This document shows, piece by piece, positions 42,714 to 52,142 of a DNA stretch of 64,000 nucleotides (the first letter of the stretch is position 1; each line of letters opens with the position of its first letter). The stretch is from assembly GCA_049323915.1 (NCBI GenBank), contig JBMOPC010000069.1, forward strand, positions 18,575 through 82,574, given 5' to 3'. The notes below the pieces were generated by a model. The model had not been told where the DNA came from, made no database searches, and saw only the letters and a program-made list of their open reading frames with translations. The stretch comes from BRHc4a sp049323915 (GTDB taxonomy: Bacteria > Bacillota > Desulfotomaculia > Desulfotomaculales > Desulfocucumaceae). A program made the translations under genes and the position numbers.

Positions 42714-43325
42714 ATGTGCATGGAAAAAACCCCGTGGGAGAGGGCCGTGGAATTTCACGGACACTTATGCCCCGGGCTGGCGGTGGGCTACCGGGTGGCT
42801 CAAATTGCGCTGAGGGACCTGAAGGAGTTGCGCTCTCCAGACGAAGAGCTGGTTGCAGTGGTGGAAAATGACGCCTGCGGTGTGGACGCCATTATGCTTT
42901 TGACGGGCTGCACTCTTGGAAAAGGCAATTTGATCTACCGGGATTACGGCAAACAGGTGTATACCTTCGGCAGCCGGAACAGCGGCCGGGCGCTGAGAAT
43001 CTCGGTAAACGGGGAAGTTTTGCACAAACAGGATGAGGCGATGATTGAACTGAGGAAGCAGGTTTTCGGCGGAACCGCCACGCCGGAACAGAAAAAACAG
43101 TTTTTTGAACACCAGGCCCGGAGAACGGATCAGATTCTGAATATGCCGGAAGAGGACTTCTGTAAAATAGAACAAATTGATTTTAAGTTTCCCGTCAAGG
43201 CAAGAATTTTCGACTCAGTGCGGTGTGCCGGATGCGGAGAATACGTGATGGAGGCCCGGGCCAGGGTAAAAGGCGGCCAGCCGGTTTGTATCCCCTGTTC
43301 CGACGATTATAACAGGGGATGGTAA
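42714..43325 (+). CDS. FmdE-family protein with zinc ribbon
   Basis: 203-residue cytoplasmic protein of the FmdE (PF02663-type) family, named from a gene in molybdenum formylmethanofuran dehydrogenase operons but of unproven function. Features: VEFHGHLCPGLAVGYRVA (about 12-29), VENDACGVDAIMLLTGCTLGKGN (core Cys and metal-site region, about 60-82), and a C-terminal treble-clef zinc finger, CAGC and CIPC. Last gene of the nickel/dipeptide-type ABC operon, which supports a role in handling the imported metal or cofactor. Terminator overlaps its stop codon. Confidence 0.9.
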   Translation: MCMEKTPWERAVEFHGHLCPGLAVGYRVAQIALRDLKELRSPDEELVAVVENDACGVDAIMLLTGCTLGKGNLIYRDYGKQVYTFGSRNSGRALRISVNGEVLHKQDEAMIELRKQVFGGTATPEQKKQFFEHQARRTDQILNMPEEDFCKIEQIDFKFPVKARIFDSVRCAGCGEYVMEARARVKGGQPVCIPCSDDYNRGW

Positions 43326-43343
43326 AAGCACAGAGCTTTTTTG
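43324..43343 (+). terminator. Small intrinsic terminator after fmdE-like gene
   Basis: AAAAGC, five-base loop, GCTTTTTT; the 5' arm starts within the TAA stop codon. Short but properly placed. Confidence 0.65.
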
Positions 43344-43442
43344 TACTGGTTGCATGGCATAACACCGGGGACGGATTCTTTACGTGAAGCCGCCCCCGGC
43401 TTCCAATTCCCAGTTCACAAACAAGCTGTCAACCGCCGGCCA

Positions 43443-43785
43443 TCAGTCCGTCAGCAATAAATCACGCAGAGAATTACGCAAAAAGTACTGCATATCAAGA
43501 TATGTATCCCAGATTTTCTCTACCCAGTCATAGCGCACCTCTTCGTCGCGACAGAAAAGCACTCTGCCGTCGCTGGCCGAGTGGCACAATGGTATAGGCG
43601 CATAATTTAACACTTTTACATCTGTAAGAAATGGCAATTCCTTTTCCAACTCAATTTCCAGGGAGATCTGGTAATCTAAAAACGATTGCCTGCCTAACCA
43701 GTCTTTTTTTTATAAATAAGCCGATGTCAACACTCTGTTTGGCAATTGGCCCCAGGTAATTCACTGCCCTGCGGATGGGACATGA
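43443..43785 (-). pseudogene. Decayed minimal nucleotidyltransferase (MNT) gene
   Basis: A 68-codon open frame (ELPFLTDVKVLNYAPIPL...) matches the C-terminal half of the MNT protein encoded at 62098-62502. Reading upstream in the same frame gives RQSFLDYQISLEIELEKE, and across a one-base shift at the A-run near 43703-43710 the sequence SVDIGLFIKK continues, corresponding to the DxD region of the family. The glycine-serine motif is missing. So it is a frameshifted, N-terminally eroded MNT copy with no visible HEPN partner. The remaining bases of the 43326-43902 stretch hold nothing else I can identify. Confidence 0.65.
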
Positions 43786-43902
43786 AAAATAATCTTTTGT
43801 TTCGAAATACACCTGCGGAGATTAAAGGATTTCCCTTATCATGCCATAAATTGCTAAACACAACAAACCAAGGGCTTTTATTATTTTTTTATTAGCAGAT
43901 AA

Positions 43903-44892
43903 TCATATTACTTTTGCAACACATACCTGGCACAATAACCCTTTTTTCCCCGGAATAGATTTCCTTACTGCCACTACTTCCCCACAACAAGAGCATTTGG
44001 TATAGTCACTACTGTTAATTACCTGCGGAGGGCGCAAGGAAACCTTTGATTTGGCAAATAAGTTTTCCTCATGAATGTTTAAAATCTCCGACACGGCTTT
44101 GTCAATCGACCGGTGATACTCCTCCACTTCGGCAGAAACGGCCTGACCGGCCATAATTTTCTTTTCAATATCATTCGTATGGCTTAAATCAATAAGGGGG
44201 TTAGTCAGGGCCACCCGCAAGGCTTCCCCGGGTTCAGGACCACCATGAAAACGGCCAAAATAATAAACATGCTTGCCTGAATCATAAGCATAAAAGCTCT
44301 GGTTGCCCACGGTGCAACCCGTCATGTACTGCAGTGCATCTATGGCAGAGGACATGTTTTCGGCCAGGATAAAAAAATCACGGGCGTTATCCCGGGTCAG
44401 TCCCAGTTCATTTTGGGCAATCAACCCTGCCCGATACCCTACTGCCAGTTCAGGACACAGGTGACCGTGATAATGAACTATATTTAATAAAGGTAAAGGA
44501 ACAAACAAACTGCTGCCGCCCTCCCGCAAAGAGAATGCGGTGTTACCGGAACTCTCAGGTAACAGAGGCAGATCCTGGCCAGAATCGGTCTTGGCGGGAG
44601 TATCGTAGTTAACCCGGTACTTTAAAACCCACCTGCTTTTACAAAAGGTAGCAGTCTCTTGATCACGCACCATCGTCAGGTTAAAAACTCCTCCATCTGT
44701 CAGAACCAGGTAATTGAGGTGTCCTTCCTGCGTCTTGCTGACCAGAATTGGCTTCAGCACCTCGTAGTGCCTGTTGCGCCACTGAAATCCCAGGGGGGTC
44801 TGCTGGCGGTTATCGAACTGAACCGGCACTTCTTCCTGAATAATGGTAATGTGATCACTCTGTATTTTTGACATAATATCCCTGATATTCAC
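43903..44892 (-). CDS. FmdE-family protein with extra N-terminal domain and altered core
   Basis: 329 residues. The first 170 or so (MSKIQSDHITIIQEEVPVQF onward) form a domain I do not recognise. The rest is FmdE: IVHYHGHLCPELAVGYRAG, then AENMSSAIDALQYMTGCTVG, and a C-terminal four-cysteine finger (CSCC and CQVC). The normally conserved core ENDACGVDA is changed to AENMSSAIDA, losing the Asp and Cys, while TGCT is kept. It may be a sensor or scaffold version of the metal-binding family. I start at GTG 44892, six bases after GGGAGGG; the frame open to 44958 runs through a terminator. Confidence 0.82.
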   Translation of the reverse strand: MNIRDIMSKIQSDHITIIQEEVPVQFDNRQQTPLGFQWRNRHYEVLKPILVSKTQEGHLNYLVLTDGGVFNLTMVRDQETATFCKSRWVLKYRVNYDTPAKTDSGQDLPLLPESSGNTAFSLREGGSSLFVPLPLLNIVHYHGHLCPELAVGYRAGLIAQNELGLTRDNARDFFILAENMSSAIDALQYMTGCTVGNQSFYAYDSGKHVYYFGRFHGGPEPGEALRVALTNPLIDLSHTNDIEKKIMAGQAVSAEVEEYHRSIDKAVSEILNIHEENLFAKSKVSLRPPQVINSSDYTKCSCCGEVVAVRKSIPGKKGLLCQVCVAKVI

Positions 44893-44928
44893 GGGTATCC
44901 CTCCCAAGTTGAATTTTTGCCTACCCAA

Positions 44929-44993
44929 ACAAAAACCACGAAATCGTCCTCTCCCCATGCTCCCGGCAAGGGTTTTCTGAAACCTTCGTGGTC
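44929..44993 (-). terminator. Terminator/attenuator ahead of the second FmdE gene (CCACGAAGG family)
   Basis: Minus strand: GACCACGAAGGT, an internal irregular hairpin, then TTTCGTGGTTTTTGTTT. It lies between the upstream binding-protein stop (45026) and the FmdE start (44892). Confidence 0.8.
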
Positions 44994-45025
44994 AGAGTGA
45001 ACCTGGCCCCATCCAGGGCCGCTTT

Positions 45026-46570
45026 TTATTTCCCGATCCAGGCTTTATCAAGACTTGGCTTGAAGAAAGGATCGAGTTTTAAATCGCGGATCTCTTTTCC
45101 GGTGGCGTACAGGCATACGTCGTGGTAAATCGGGCATAGAGGCACGTCCCGCGCCACTATCTGCTGCAGATCGCGGTAGTGCTGCTGCCTTTTCGCCGGG
45201 TCCCGCCCGGCGGCGGCCGCCTCCACCAGCCTGTCTGCTTCCGGATTGCTGTAGCCGATGCCCCGCTGCACGTTCATCTGCCCCCTGGAATGGATCCAGC
45301 GGCCGAAGAAGAAGTCCGGGTCGCCGGTCATCAATGTATAGGGCGTTAAGGTGAGGTCATATTCGCCTTTTTCTACCGCCTCTTTCCAGGCGCCCGCCTC
45401 CAGCATCTTCAGATCCACCTCAAAGCCGAGGACTTTGAGTTCCGACTGCAGTATTTCCGCAATCGGCTTATAAGGCCAGCGGTTGGCCAGGGCCGAATTG
45501 ACGGCGAAAACCACTTTGCGCGGCGGGCTGGTTTTTACCTGCCCGGCCAGTTCCCGGGCCTTGTTCTTGTCCGCAGTCCAAAGTCCCTTAACCGCCCACG
45601 CCCCGGCCAGCGGGGTAAAGATGGTATCCGCCGGATCACCGTAGCCGTCAAGCACTTCTTTGACCAGCTGCTGGCGGTCCATGGACAGGCTCACCGCCTG
45701 GCGCAGGCGCCGGTCGTCAAAGGGCGGTTTTTTATTATTGAAGAGCAGGTAATGGGTCGTGGTCACCGGCCGGGACAGTAAAGCCAGTTTAGCATCCCCT
45801 TTGATCACCGGGGCCTGCGCCGGCAAAATGCCACCCACATCGGCCACGGCCTGAATTTCACCTGTCTGCAGGGCAGCCAGGCGGGTGGAGGGGTCGGGAA
45901 CGACTTTAAAAGTCACCTTCGACAATTTCGCTTTGTCGCCCCAGTACTCGTCGTTGCGGATAACCATCAGGGCTTCGCCCTTTTTATACTCAGCAAATTT
46001 AAAAGGTCCTGTACCGTGGGGGGACATGATTTTCCCTTCGGCATCAAAACTTTTGGGGCTGAATATTGGGCAGCCATGGTAGGCCACCTTGGCCGGGAAG
46101 GCCGGATCGGGTTTACTGAAGGTGAACTTTACTTCCCGGTCGCCGGCGGCCTCAACCTTTTCCAGGTGTATAAACGTACCGTATTCATCGAGCCTGGCCC
46201 GATCTTTCAACCGCTTTACGCTCTTCACCACCGCTTCTGCGTTAAGCGGCGTGCCGTCGTGAAACTTGACGCCCTGCCGCAGGTAAACCGTCCACACCTT
46301 GTTCGTGTCGTCGGGTACGATCTTTTCGGCCAATTGAGGCACGGGCTCCAGGTTTTCATTGAGGTAGATGAGGCTTTCCCATACACCCGTGCTGCCGTGG
46401 AGAAAATTGCTGCTGTCCGGGCCGCTGTAAAAGTCCCGCCCGACACCGACTACCAGTTCCTGCCCTTTTATTTGCGCCTGGTCCTTGGCGCCGCAGCCGG
46501 CAATCAGGCCGACCAGGACAAGAAGAATTAAACACTTGATTATAATGGACTTACTATGTTTTAACAACAT
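45026..46570 (-). CDS. NikA/DppA-like ABC binding lipoprotein (SBP_bac_5), orphan 1
   Basis: 514 residues: lipobox LIAGC (cysteine at about 26), then STGVWESLIYLNENLEPVPQLAEKIV and VKFHDGTPLNAEAVVKSVKRL as in NikA. The family fold is complete to the C-terminus (PLCPIYHDVCLYATGKEIRDL). No permease adjoins it; it follows a methyltransferase gene 78 bases upstream. It likely supplies the NikBCDE-like permease encoded at 53.9-57.8 kb. The STGVWESLIY and GRDFYSGPDS region resembles nickel binders more than peptide binders, but the assignment is by eye. Confidence 0.85.
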   Translation of the reverse strand: MLLKHSKSIIIKCLILLVLVGLIAGCGAKDQAQIKGQELVVGVGRDFYSGPDSSNFLHGSTGVWESLIYLNENLEPVPQLAEKIVPDDTNKVWTVYLRQGVKFHDGTPLNAEAVVKSVKRLKDRARLDEYGTFIHLEKVEAAGDREVKFTFSKPDPAFPAKVAYHGCPIFSPKSFDAEGKIMSPHGTGPFKFAEYKKGEALMVIRNDEYWGDKAKLSKVTFKVVPDPSTRLAALQTGEIQAVADVGGILPAQAPVIKGDAKLALLSRPVTTTHYLLFNNKKPPFDDRRLRQAVSLSMDRQQLVKEVLDGYGDPADTIFTPLAGAWAVKGLWTADKNKARELAGQVKTSPPRKVVFAVNSALANRWPYKPIAEILQSELKVLGFEVDLKMLEAGAWKEAVEKGEYDLTLTPYTLMTGDPDFFFGRWIHSRGQMNVQRGIGYSNPEADRLVEAAAAGRDPAKRQQHYRDLQQIVARDVPLCPIYHDVCLYATGKEIRDLKLDPFFKPSLDKAWIGK

Positions 46571-46648
46571 ATTCTCTCCCTCCCATTAATGGTCCGTTTG
46601 CCCTGCAGCCATTCTCCCTCGCATTGCTTGCCGAACTTAACATTCCTT

Positions 46649-47584
46649 TCAAACAGCACCTGTTTCGGCTTCCCATTTCTCACCCACCGTCCAGAGGATC
46701 ATGCCCAGGCGCACTCTGTATTTCTCGATGAAGATTCCTTCGACTGCGCGCTGTTCCACGTAATCGGCGATTGCCTTTTTGATCTCCGGGGTGATCTCCG
46801 TATAAACCCGGAAGAAGTCCTGCAGCCCGGCCGCCGCTTCCTCCACCGGCAGTTCCTCGTCCCACTCGTCCGTCCACACCCGTAATGAAGGACAATACCC
46901 CGAGGCGTAGAGGCAGTTGAGGGGATAGATGATGTCGTGCCCCGGCAGGGGCATTTCCCCGCCGAAGATCAGCCGCCACAATTCTTCCCGGGCCGGGCTC
47001 AGGCGCCGGCCGGCGAAGTCGCACAGGAAACACCAGCCGCGGGAGCAGGCTGTCATTTTCATGAGAGTATCCGTATCCCTCACTCCCGGCGTCAGTGACG
47101 CAAAGACCAGGTCGAACCCGCCGGCCAGACCTTCGGCTGCCGGGTCAACTTTCTCCCATTCCCGTTCAAGAAAAATGACGTTCGCAAGCCCCTCCGCATC
47201 AACCCTCTTCTGCAGGGCGGCCAGCATGGCCGGGGCCGGCTCCAGGGCCGTCACCCTTGCCGCCCGGCGGGCCAGGGGATCGGTGAATACACCCGTACCG
47301 GCGCCGATGTCCAGCACCTCCATTTCCGGATGCAGGGCCCCCTGCTGTTCCAGCCAGGCCAGCACCCTATCCACGCGCCTTTTGGCGCGATCCTGCCCTG
47401 CCCGGCGCGCAAACCGACCGGCCAGGCGGTTCCAGTAATCAAGGGGCGCTACCTCGCGGCGGCGCCGGTCGTGCAGGGAACCTTTATTCGCCCCGCTCCA
47501 GATTTCTTCCCAGAAACGGGGCTCCCTGATCCGGTTTGCCAATAAAGATACGTTTGACTCCCCGACCCGGTGCCGTTCTTGCAT
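46649..47584 (-). CDS. Class I SAM-dependent methyltransferase in the metal island (1)
   Basis: 311-residue methyltransferase. The first 100 residues form a helical cap (FWEEIWSGANKGSLHDRRRR...); motif I is VLDIGAGTGVFTDPLA, motif II ALEPAPAMLAAL; no catalytic substrate motif is recognised, and a CSRGWCFLCDF cysteine cluster follows the beta-5 region. ATG 47584 is chosen for its GGGAGGG site; an in-frame extension to 47674 has none. Proteins of this type recur beside nickel-type binding proteins; whether they methylate a metallophore, a tetrapyrrole or something else is unknown. Confidence 0.82.
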   Translation of the reverse strand: MQERHRVGESNVSLLANRIREPRFWEEIWSGANKGSLHDRRRREVAPLDYWNRLAGRFARRAGQDRAKRRVDRVLAWLEQQGALHPEMEVLDIGAGTGVFTDPLARRAARVTALEPAPAMLAALQKRVDAEGLANVIFLEREWEKVDPAAEGLAGGFDLVFASLTPGVRDTDTLMKMTACSRGWCFLCDFAGRRLSPAREELWRLIFGGEMPLPGHDIIYPLNCLYASGYCPSLRVWTDEWDEELPVEEAAAGLQDFFRVYTEITPEIKKAIADYVEQRAVEGIFIEKYRVRLGMILWTVGEKWEAETGAV

Positions 47585-47766
47585 ATATATCCCTCCCGCG
47601 ACTATCCCTTGCTCCCCAATTGCAGGCATTCGCCCTGTTGAACCGTCATGACCGGTAATAATATAGGGGGCCATGACGGCCCTTCAGAGCCTGGCAGCCA
47701 AAAGACGCTGCCTCGTAACGTCTAGCTTCCTTGTAGCTTAAGTGCCACTTTGATCGTAACAAGGTT

Positions 47767-48519
47767 TTATTTAGTCACAAAAAAGCACAGCGTTGCCGTC
47801 AGGGACAGGGTATCATACACCCCTTCTTCACCTTCCGGCACCCGGTGGCGGGCCACCACCAGGTAGCGGCCGGGCTCCCGGGCCTGTAGATTGATGCGGC
47901 CGTCCCCGCCCGTTATTTCCTGCCACTGCCGGTACCCGCCGGGCCCGTTGCAGGCCACGTCCAGGGCCGCACCATCCAGCGGATCATTGCGGAATTGCAC
48001 CTGAAGGCCGATTTCATCCCCCACCCGCCATTGTTTCCATACTGCCGGGATTATTTCCAGCGGCGTTCCCGCCCGCCGGGGAACGCCCTCCGGGTCGTGT
48101 CCCACCGGCACGAAAGTCTGCGCGTACTGGTTATAAAAAATGGCCTGGGCGGCATCCGGGTGTTCCCTGCGGGTGCCCTGATGAAACTTGCCCTGCTTAT
48201 CGAGCACGTAGCTGCCTGTGTTTTTGGTGACAACATGATAAAACCCGTCTGCAGGCGTGGGAAAACGCAGGGTATAATAACCGGTCCCGCCGCCGGCCAG
48301 GGTCAACTCTTCTTTTTCCCCACCCGGGTTCACAACCAGCGCGGCCATGCCATCTTTCCGGGCCAGCCCGTCCGTCTGCATATTGTGCCCCCATTTTACA
48401 TGCACCTCCACGCTGCCGCCCGCGTGGCCGTGGCTGCCGGCCATCTCCAGCCAGGGCTCATGGCCGTATACCATCAAGTCCGTGGTATCGCACAAGGCAA
48501 CTTTCTGTTTCTCTTTCAT
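47767..48519 (-). CDS. DUF4198-like protein of metal uptake clusters
   Basis: About 250 residues. Contains GHEPWLEMAGSHGHAGG near the N-terminus, analogous to the HE.W conserved start of DUF4198 proteins, which are found with nickel and cobalt transporters, followed by two beta-sandwich-like segments (GTGYYTLRFPTPADGFYHV and EIGLQVQFRNDPLDGAALDV). Four nearby His could bind metal. No signal peptide is visible from this start (ATG 48519, GGAGAGG), which is odd for a family normally exported; a leucine-rich in-frame extension to 48564 (QLLSLILQLKERYW) could be part of a poor signal. Confidence 0.7.
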   Translation of the reverse strand: MKEKQKVALCDTTDLMVYGHEPWLEMAGSHGHAGGSVEVHVKWGHNMQTDGLARKDGMAALVVNPGGEKEELTLAGGGTGYYTLRFPTPADGFYHVVTKNTGSYVLDKQGKFHQGTRREHPDAAQAIFYNQYAQTFVPVGHDPEGVPRRAGTPLEIIPAVWKQWRVGDEIGLQVQFRNDPLDGAALDVACNGPGGYRQWQEITGGDGRINLQAREPGRYLVVARHRVPEGEEGVYDTLSLTATLCFFVTK

Positions 48520-48647
48520 CCAATACCTCTCCTTTAACTGTAAAATTAGGCTTAATAACTGCAACCGGCAAAATGTCGCTTTATTAGATTAAAATGTATC
48601 ACCCCCGCTTGACGATAATGACCACCGGCGACCTTAATCTTTCTAAA

Positions 48648-50249
48648 CTACTTACCTGAAGGGCGAATTTTACCCCAGTCAAGCTCGTATTCCGTGCCGC
48701 CAAAGGCAAAACCGCCTATTTTTGAACCGTATACACAGATCATTTTGGTATAGGTCAAGGGCAGGTAAACACCCTGGCGATGGAGGGAGCCGAGAATCTC
48801 TCCGTATAAATCCTGGCGGGCTTTTTCATCAACCGAAAGAAGTACCTTTCCTATTTTCTCATCGATCTCTTTCTTATTGGGTAAACCTTTCTGGGCCTGG
48901 TAATCTGCATGGGAAGGAGCGCGCATGGATGCGACAAGGGAGTGCGGATCGTATGGCGGCCCCCAGGTATTCGAGAAAATCAGGTGAAAACGGCCGTCTT
49001 TCTGTCGTTTTAAAACACTTGCCCTTTCTTCCACAATGACGTCTACTCCGATTCCTACATTTTTCAACATCCCCTGGATGGCCTCGGCAAATGTTTTTTG
49101 ATTGGACAACTCGGACATCACATATAATTCCAGCCGCAAGGGCTGTCCATCCTTTTCACGAATTTCCTTGTCAGGAGAAAGTTTCCAGCCGGCTTGTTCA
49201 AGTAAAGATACAGCCTTTTGAGGATTATGGGAATACGGATCCAGCCCCAGATTACAATAGGGAAAGTTAGTAGCAAAGTAAGTGTCGGCCGGTTCCTCAT
49301 AGCCGGAGGTAAGGGTTTGCGCCAGAGCCTTGCGGTCAACAGCATATTGAATAGCCAGGCGCACTGCTTCCTCACGCGTCGGCCCGAAAGACGTGTTAAG
49401 CGCCAAGGCGTTCGTTTTCACCGGTTGGGATGCCTGCACCGAATAGCCCTTGCCCTTGAGGCGATTCAAGCTGTCATAGTCAATAACATTGGTGCCGAAA
49501 AGGAAATCGACCTCCCCGCCTTCCAGTGCAAGCACGCGGGTCTGGCTATCGGGAATAATTTTAATGATGAGCTTTTGAAAAGCCGGTTTGGCGCCCCAGT
49601 ATTTTTCGTTTCGGGTGAAAACTGCAAATTGTTCTTTTTGGTACTCGGACAGCACCCACGGACCGGTGCCGATGGGCTTTTGGAATTTACCTCCCCGGTC
49701 AAAACCTGTGGGACTTAAAAAGCGTACCGGGCGGGTAAGGGCCAATTCCTGAAGCACCGGGTAATAAGGATTTTCTAAGGTCAGACTTACCGTATAATTA
49801 TCAACCACTTCAACTTTTTGGATCTGATTTAGCAATTCCAACCACTTATGCATTTTTTCATTCTTGCATTCGCTCACAATCTTATCAAAGTTTTGCTTGA
49901 TTACTTTGGCGTCGAAAGGAGTGCCGTCGGAAAAGACAACTCCCTTACGCAGATGAAAAGTATACTTTTTGCCGTCCGGGCTGATATCCCAGGATTCAGC
50001 CAGGCAGGGAACAATTTTGCCTTCCTGGTTATATTGCACCAGGGGCTCATACAGAAGATTCTGGGCAAACATGTTGTTAGGAGAATAGCGGTGGGGATCC
50101 AGGGGACCTGTGTCTTGATTTAAGGCCATGGTTATAACTGACTTGTCAAGACCAACATCTGCACCTTTTTTGCCCGAAGCGCACCCTGCAATCACTGCTG
50201 CGCCAACCAACAGGCAAATCAAAAAAAGAATCATCTTTGTTGTCTTCAT
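48648..50249 (-). CDS. NikA/DppA-like ABC binding lipoprotein (SBP_bac_5), orphan 2
   Basis: 533 residues: lipobox VIAGC, then DTGPLDPHRYSPNNMFAQNLLYEPLV and VVFSDGTPFDAKVIKQNFDKI, typical of NikA-like proteins. DPHRYSPNN includes a histidine near the position used for nickel-chelate binding in NikA, though this cannot be confirmed by eye. Encoded just downstream of the Gate-domain protein gene (54 bases apart). Confidence 0.86.
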   Translation of the reverse strand: MKTTKMILFLICLLVGAAVIAGCASGKKGADVGLDKSVITMALNQDTGPLDPHRYSPNNMFAQNLLYEPLVQYNQEGKIVPCLAESWDISPDGKKYTFHLRKGVVFSDGTPFDAKVIKQNFDKIVSECKNEKMHKWLELLNQIQKVEVVDNYTVSLTLENPYYPVLQELALTRPVRFLSPTGFDRGGKFQKPIGTGPWVLSEYQKEQFAVFTRNEKYWGAKPAFQKLIIKIIPDSQTRVLALEGGEVDFLFGTNVIDYDSLNRLKGKGYSVQASQPVKTNALALNTSFGPTREEAVRLAIQYAVDRKALAQTLTSGYEEPADTYFATNFPYCNLGLDPYSHNPQKAVSLLEQAGWKLSPDKEIREKDGQPLRLELYVMSELSNQKTFAEAIQGMLKNVGIGVDVIVEERASVLKRQKDGRFHLIFSNTWGPPYDPHSLVASMRAPSHADYQAQKGLPNKKEIDEKIGKVLLSVDEKARQDLYGEILGSLHRQGVYLPLTYTKMICVYGSKIGGFAFGGTEYELDWGKIRPSGK

Positions 50250-50302
50250 TACGCACCTTCTTTCTCAATGTCTACTGCGTGACCATAAAGTCTGCGAAAC
50301 AA

Positions 50303-51262
50303 CTAGAGCAGCAGCACCACCAATCCCAGGGCCAGGAACGTCGCACATTCCCTCACCAACAGCGCTGCCAGGCTCACCTTGCCCCCCAATGTGGGACCGA
50401 AAATGGAAATGTTGATGGGCAGCCCACCGCTCCAGAATTCATACAGGTAATGCAGCACCGAAGTAACCAGCAACGCTGTAACCGCCTCCGCCGGGGTGAC
50501 CAGACCGGCCTGCAGGATGGGGCCGAGGGTGCCTATGGCGGCGATCATGCTCATTACACCGGTGGTAATAACGAAGATCACAGGGCCCGGCAGGCCCAGG
50601 TAACTTAAGACGGGATCAACCTGCCGCAATATATGGCTGACAAACTCCGTATGCAGCAGGATCGACACCAGAAAGGTGACGGGCATAAAAACCACGGCCA
50701 GGCGGCAAAAAGCGGGAATGGTCCGCCGCGTTGCGGCTGCCAGCTTGTCCCGCCACGATATATGAATTACTTCCCGGCTCTTATCACGCCCTTCCTGACC
50801 CCGGCCCGGCCGCTGCAATAGCAGCCTGCCCAGCAGCAGCCCCACGGCGCTGACCATTAGACTTATACCGAGGTAGATTGCCAGGTACGCGGCTCCGGTG
50901 CGGCACCCCAGGGAAGCGATAACCGCCGGGCTGAAGAAAAAAATGGTGAAATACAGTCCGGTGGGAAGGGCGGAAACCAGAAAAGAAACCACCACCTCAC
51001 GGGCCCCGACTGCCCCGGTATTTTTCAGCCCGGCCAGCATGGTATAGGCGGCAATCCGGTCAACCAGACACAGGGTGAGGGAGGTGGCACAGCCCTCAGG
51101 CAAATGGCCCAGCCGCGCCAGGGGGCGCATTCCCCGGCCCAGGCGCCGCAGAAAAACAGTATTATAAAATAAATTGCCGAGAAAACAGCCCAGCAGCATG
51201 GAAGGCAGCACATTTTTCCACAGCTTCAGGACATCGGGCAGGACATCTGAAATGAGCTGCAC
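50303..51262 (-). CDS. Nucleoside-recognition (Gate) domain membrane protein
   Basis: 319-residue membrane protein with about eight helices. Two Gate-like halves are visible: LGCFLGNLFYNTVFLRRLGRGM with SLTLCLVDRIAAYTMLAGL, and VSHILRQVDPVLSYLGLPG with GVMSMIAAIGTLGPILQAGL. Members of this group occur in metal-uptake loci of anaerobes, but their transported substrate is not established. Flanked by a methyltransferase (42 bases upstream) and a binding lipoprotein, so part of the same unit. Confidence 0.75.
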   Translation of the reverse strand: MQLISDVLPDVLKLWKNVLPSMLLGCFLGNLFYNTVFLRRLGRGMRPLARLGHLPEGCATSLTLCLVDRIAAYTMLAGLKNTGAVGAREVVVSFLVSALPTGLYFTIFFFSPAVIASLGCRTGAAYLAIYLGISLMVSAVGLLLGRLLLQRPGRGQEGRDKSREVIHISWRDKLAAATRRTIPAFCRLAVVFMPVTFLVSILLHTEFVSHILRQVDPVLSYLGLPGPVIFVITTGVMSMIAAIGTLGPILQAGLVTPAEAVTALLVTSVLHYLYEFWSGGLPINISIFGPTLGGKVSLAALLVRECATFLALGLVVLLL

Positions 51263-51304
51263 CTGTCATCCCCACCTTTCCACAGAACCGGCAGGAGTTC
51301 AAAA

Positions 51305-52069
51305 CTACTCCGGCTTCCTGCCGGCCGCCAGATACCGCCGGTGGGCGTAAACCAGGCGATAGCGCAAAGGCATGGCCGCTTTTTGGGCCTCCATCACCCT
51401 GGTTAAAGGCTGAATGGAGACATCCGTTAACCCGGCGGCCTCCAGAAGCGGAGCGATTTTGTCCGGACCCGCCCCGCCCATGAAGGGCAGCTGCTTTTGT
51501 ATTTCTTTCCCGTAATGCCCCATACACTTCCACGGGTTGCGCCGTTCTGCCAGGGCAATTAAGCAATTCCCTACCAAACGCTTCACTTTAGTGGAAATAT
51601 CGGGCGCAGCCCACCTGCCGTCGATGATGATCAGCCTCCCCCCGGGTTTTAGCGCCCGCACCCACTCCCGCAGGGCCGCCTCCGGCCGGGGCAGCGTCCA
51701 GAGCAGGTGGCGGTTGATCACCACGTCGAAACTACTGTCTTTAAACGGCAGGTTCTCCGCATCTCCAACGCGAAAATCGATCTTGAACCCGGCCTGCCGG
51801 GCCTTCTTTTGCGCCTGCTTCAACATCTCCTGCGAAAGGTCCACCCCGCTGCAGCGATGGCCCAGTTCAGCCAGGATAAGAGCCAAAAAGCCCGTGCCTG
51901 TACCAACGTCCAGAATGCGAAGGGGCCCTGCACCAACCGACTCTTTTAAGGTTTCCTGCCAGGCCGTTTTCTCTTCTTCGCTTTTCAGGCCGTGACCGTA
52001 TTGATTATCATAAACCGCGGCCCTTTCTTCCCAACACCTGGTAATTTTATCTTGCAAAGCCATATCCAT
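51305..52069 (-). CDS. Class I SAM-dependent methyltransferase in the metal island (2)
   Basis: 254-residue methyltransferase: motif I ILDVGTGTGFLALILA (about 53-68), motif II GVDLSQEMLKQA, motif III GDAENLPFKDSSFDVVINRHLLWTLP and a post-motif ALKPGGRLIIIDGRW. This is the UbiE/Methyltransf_11 style. ATG 52069 is used because GAGAGGG precedes it. 73 bases downstream of a NikA-like gene. Substrate unknown. Confidence 0.84.
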   Translation of the reverse strand: MDMALQDKITRCWEERAAVYDNQYGHGLKSEEEKTAWQETLKESVGAGPLRILDVGTGTGFLALILAELGHRCSGVDLSQEMLKQAQKKARQAGFKIDFRVGDAENLPFKDSSFDVVINRHLLWTLPRPEAALREWVRALKPGGRLIIIDGRWAAPDISTKVKRLVGNCLIALAERRNPWKCMGHYGKEIQKQLPFMGGAGPDKIAPLLEAAGLTDVSIQPLTRVMEAQKAAMPLRYRLVYAHRRYLAAGRKPE

Positions 52070-52142
52070 TGAAAACCCTCTCCCTAAAAGAGTAAGATAA
52101 AAAACCGGGGGGTGCACAGAGCCAATCCCCCGGATGGTTTAA

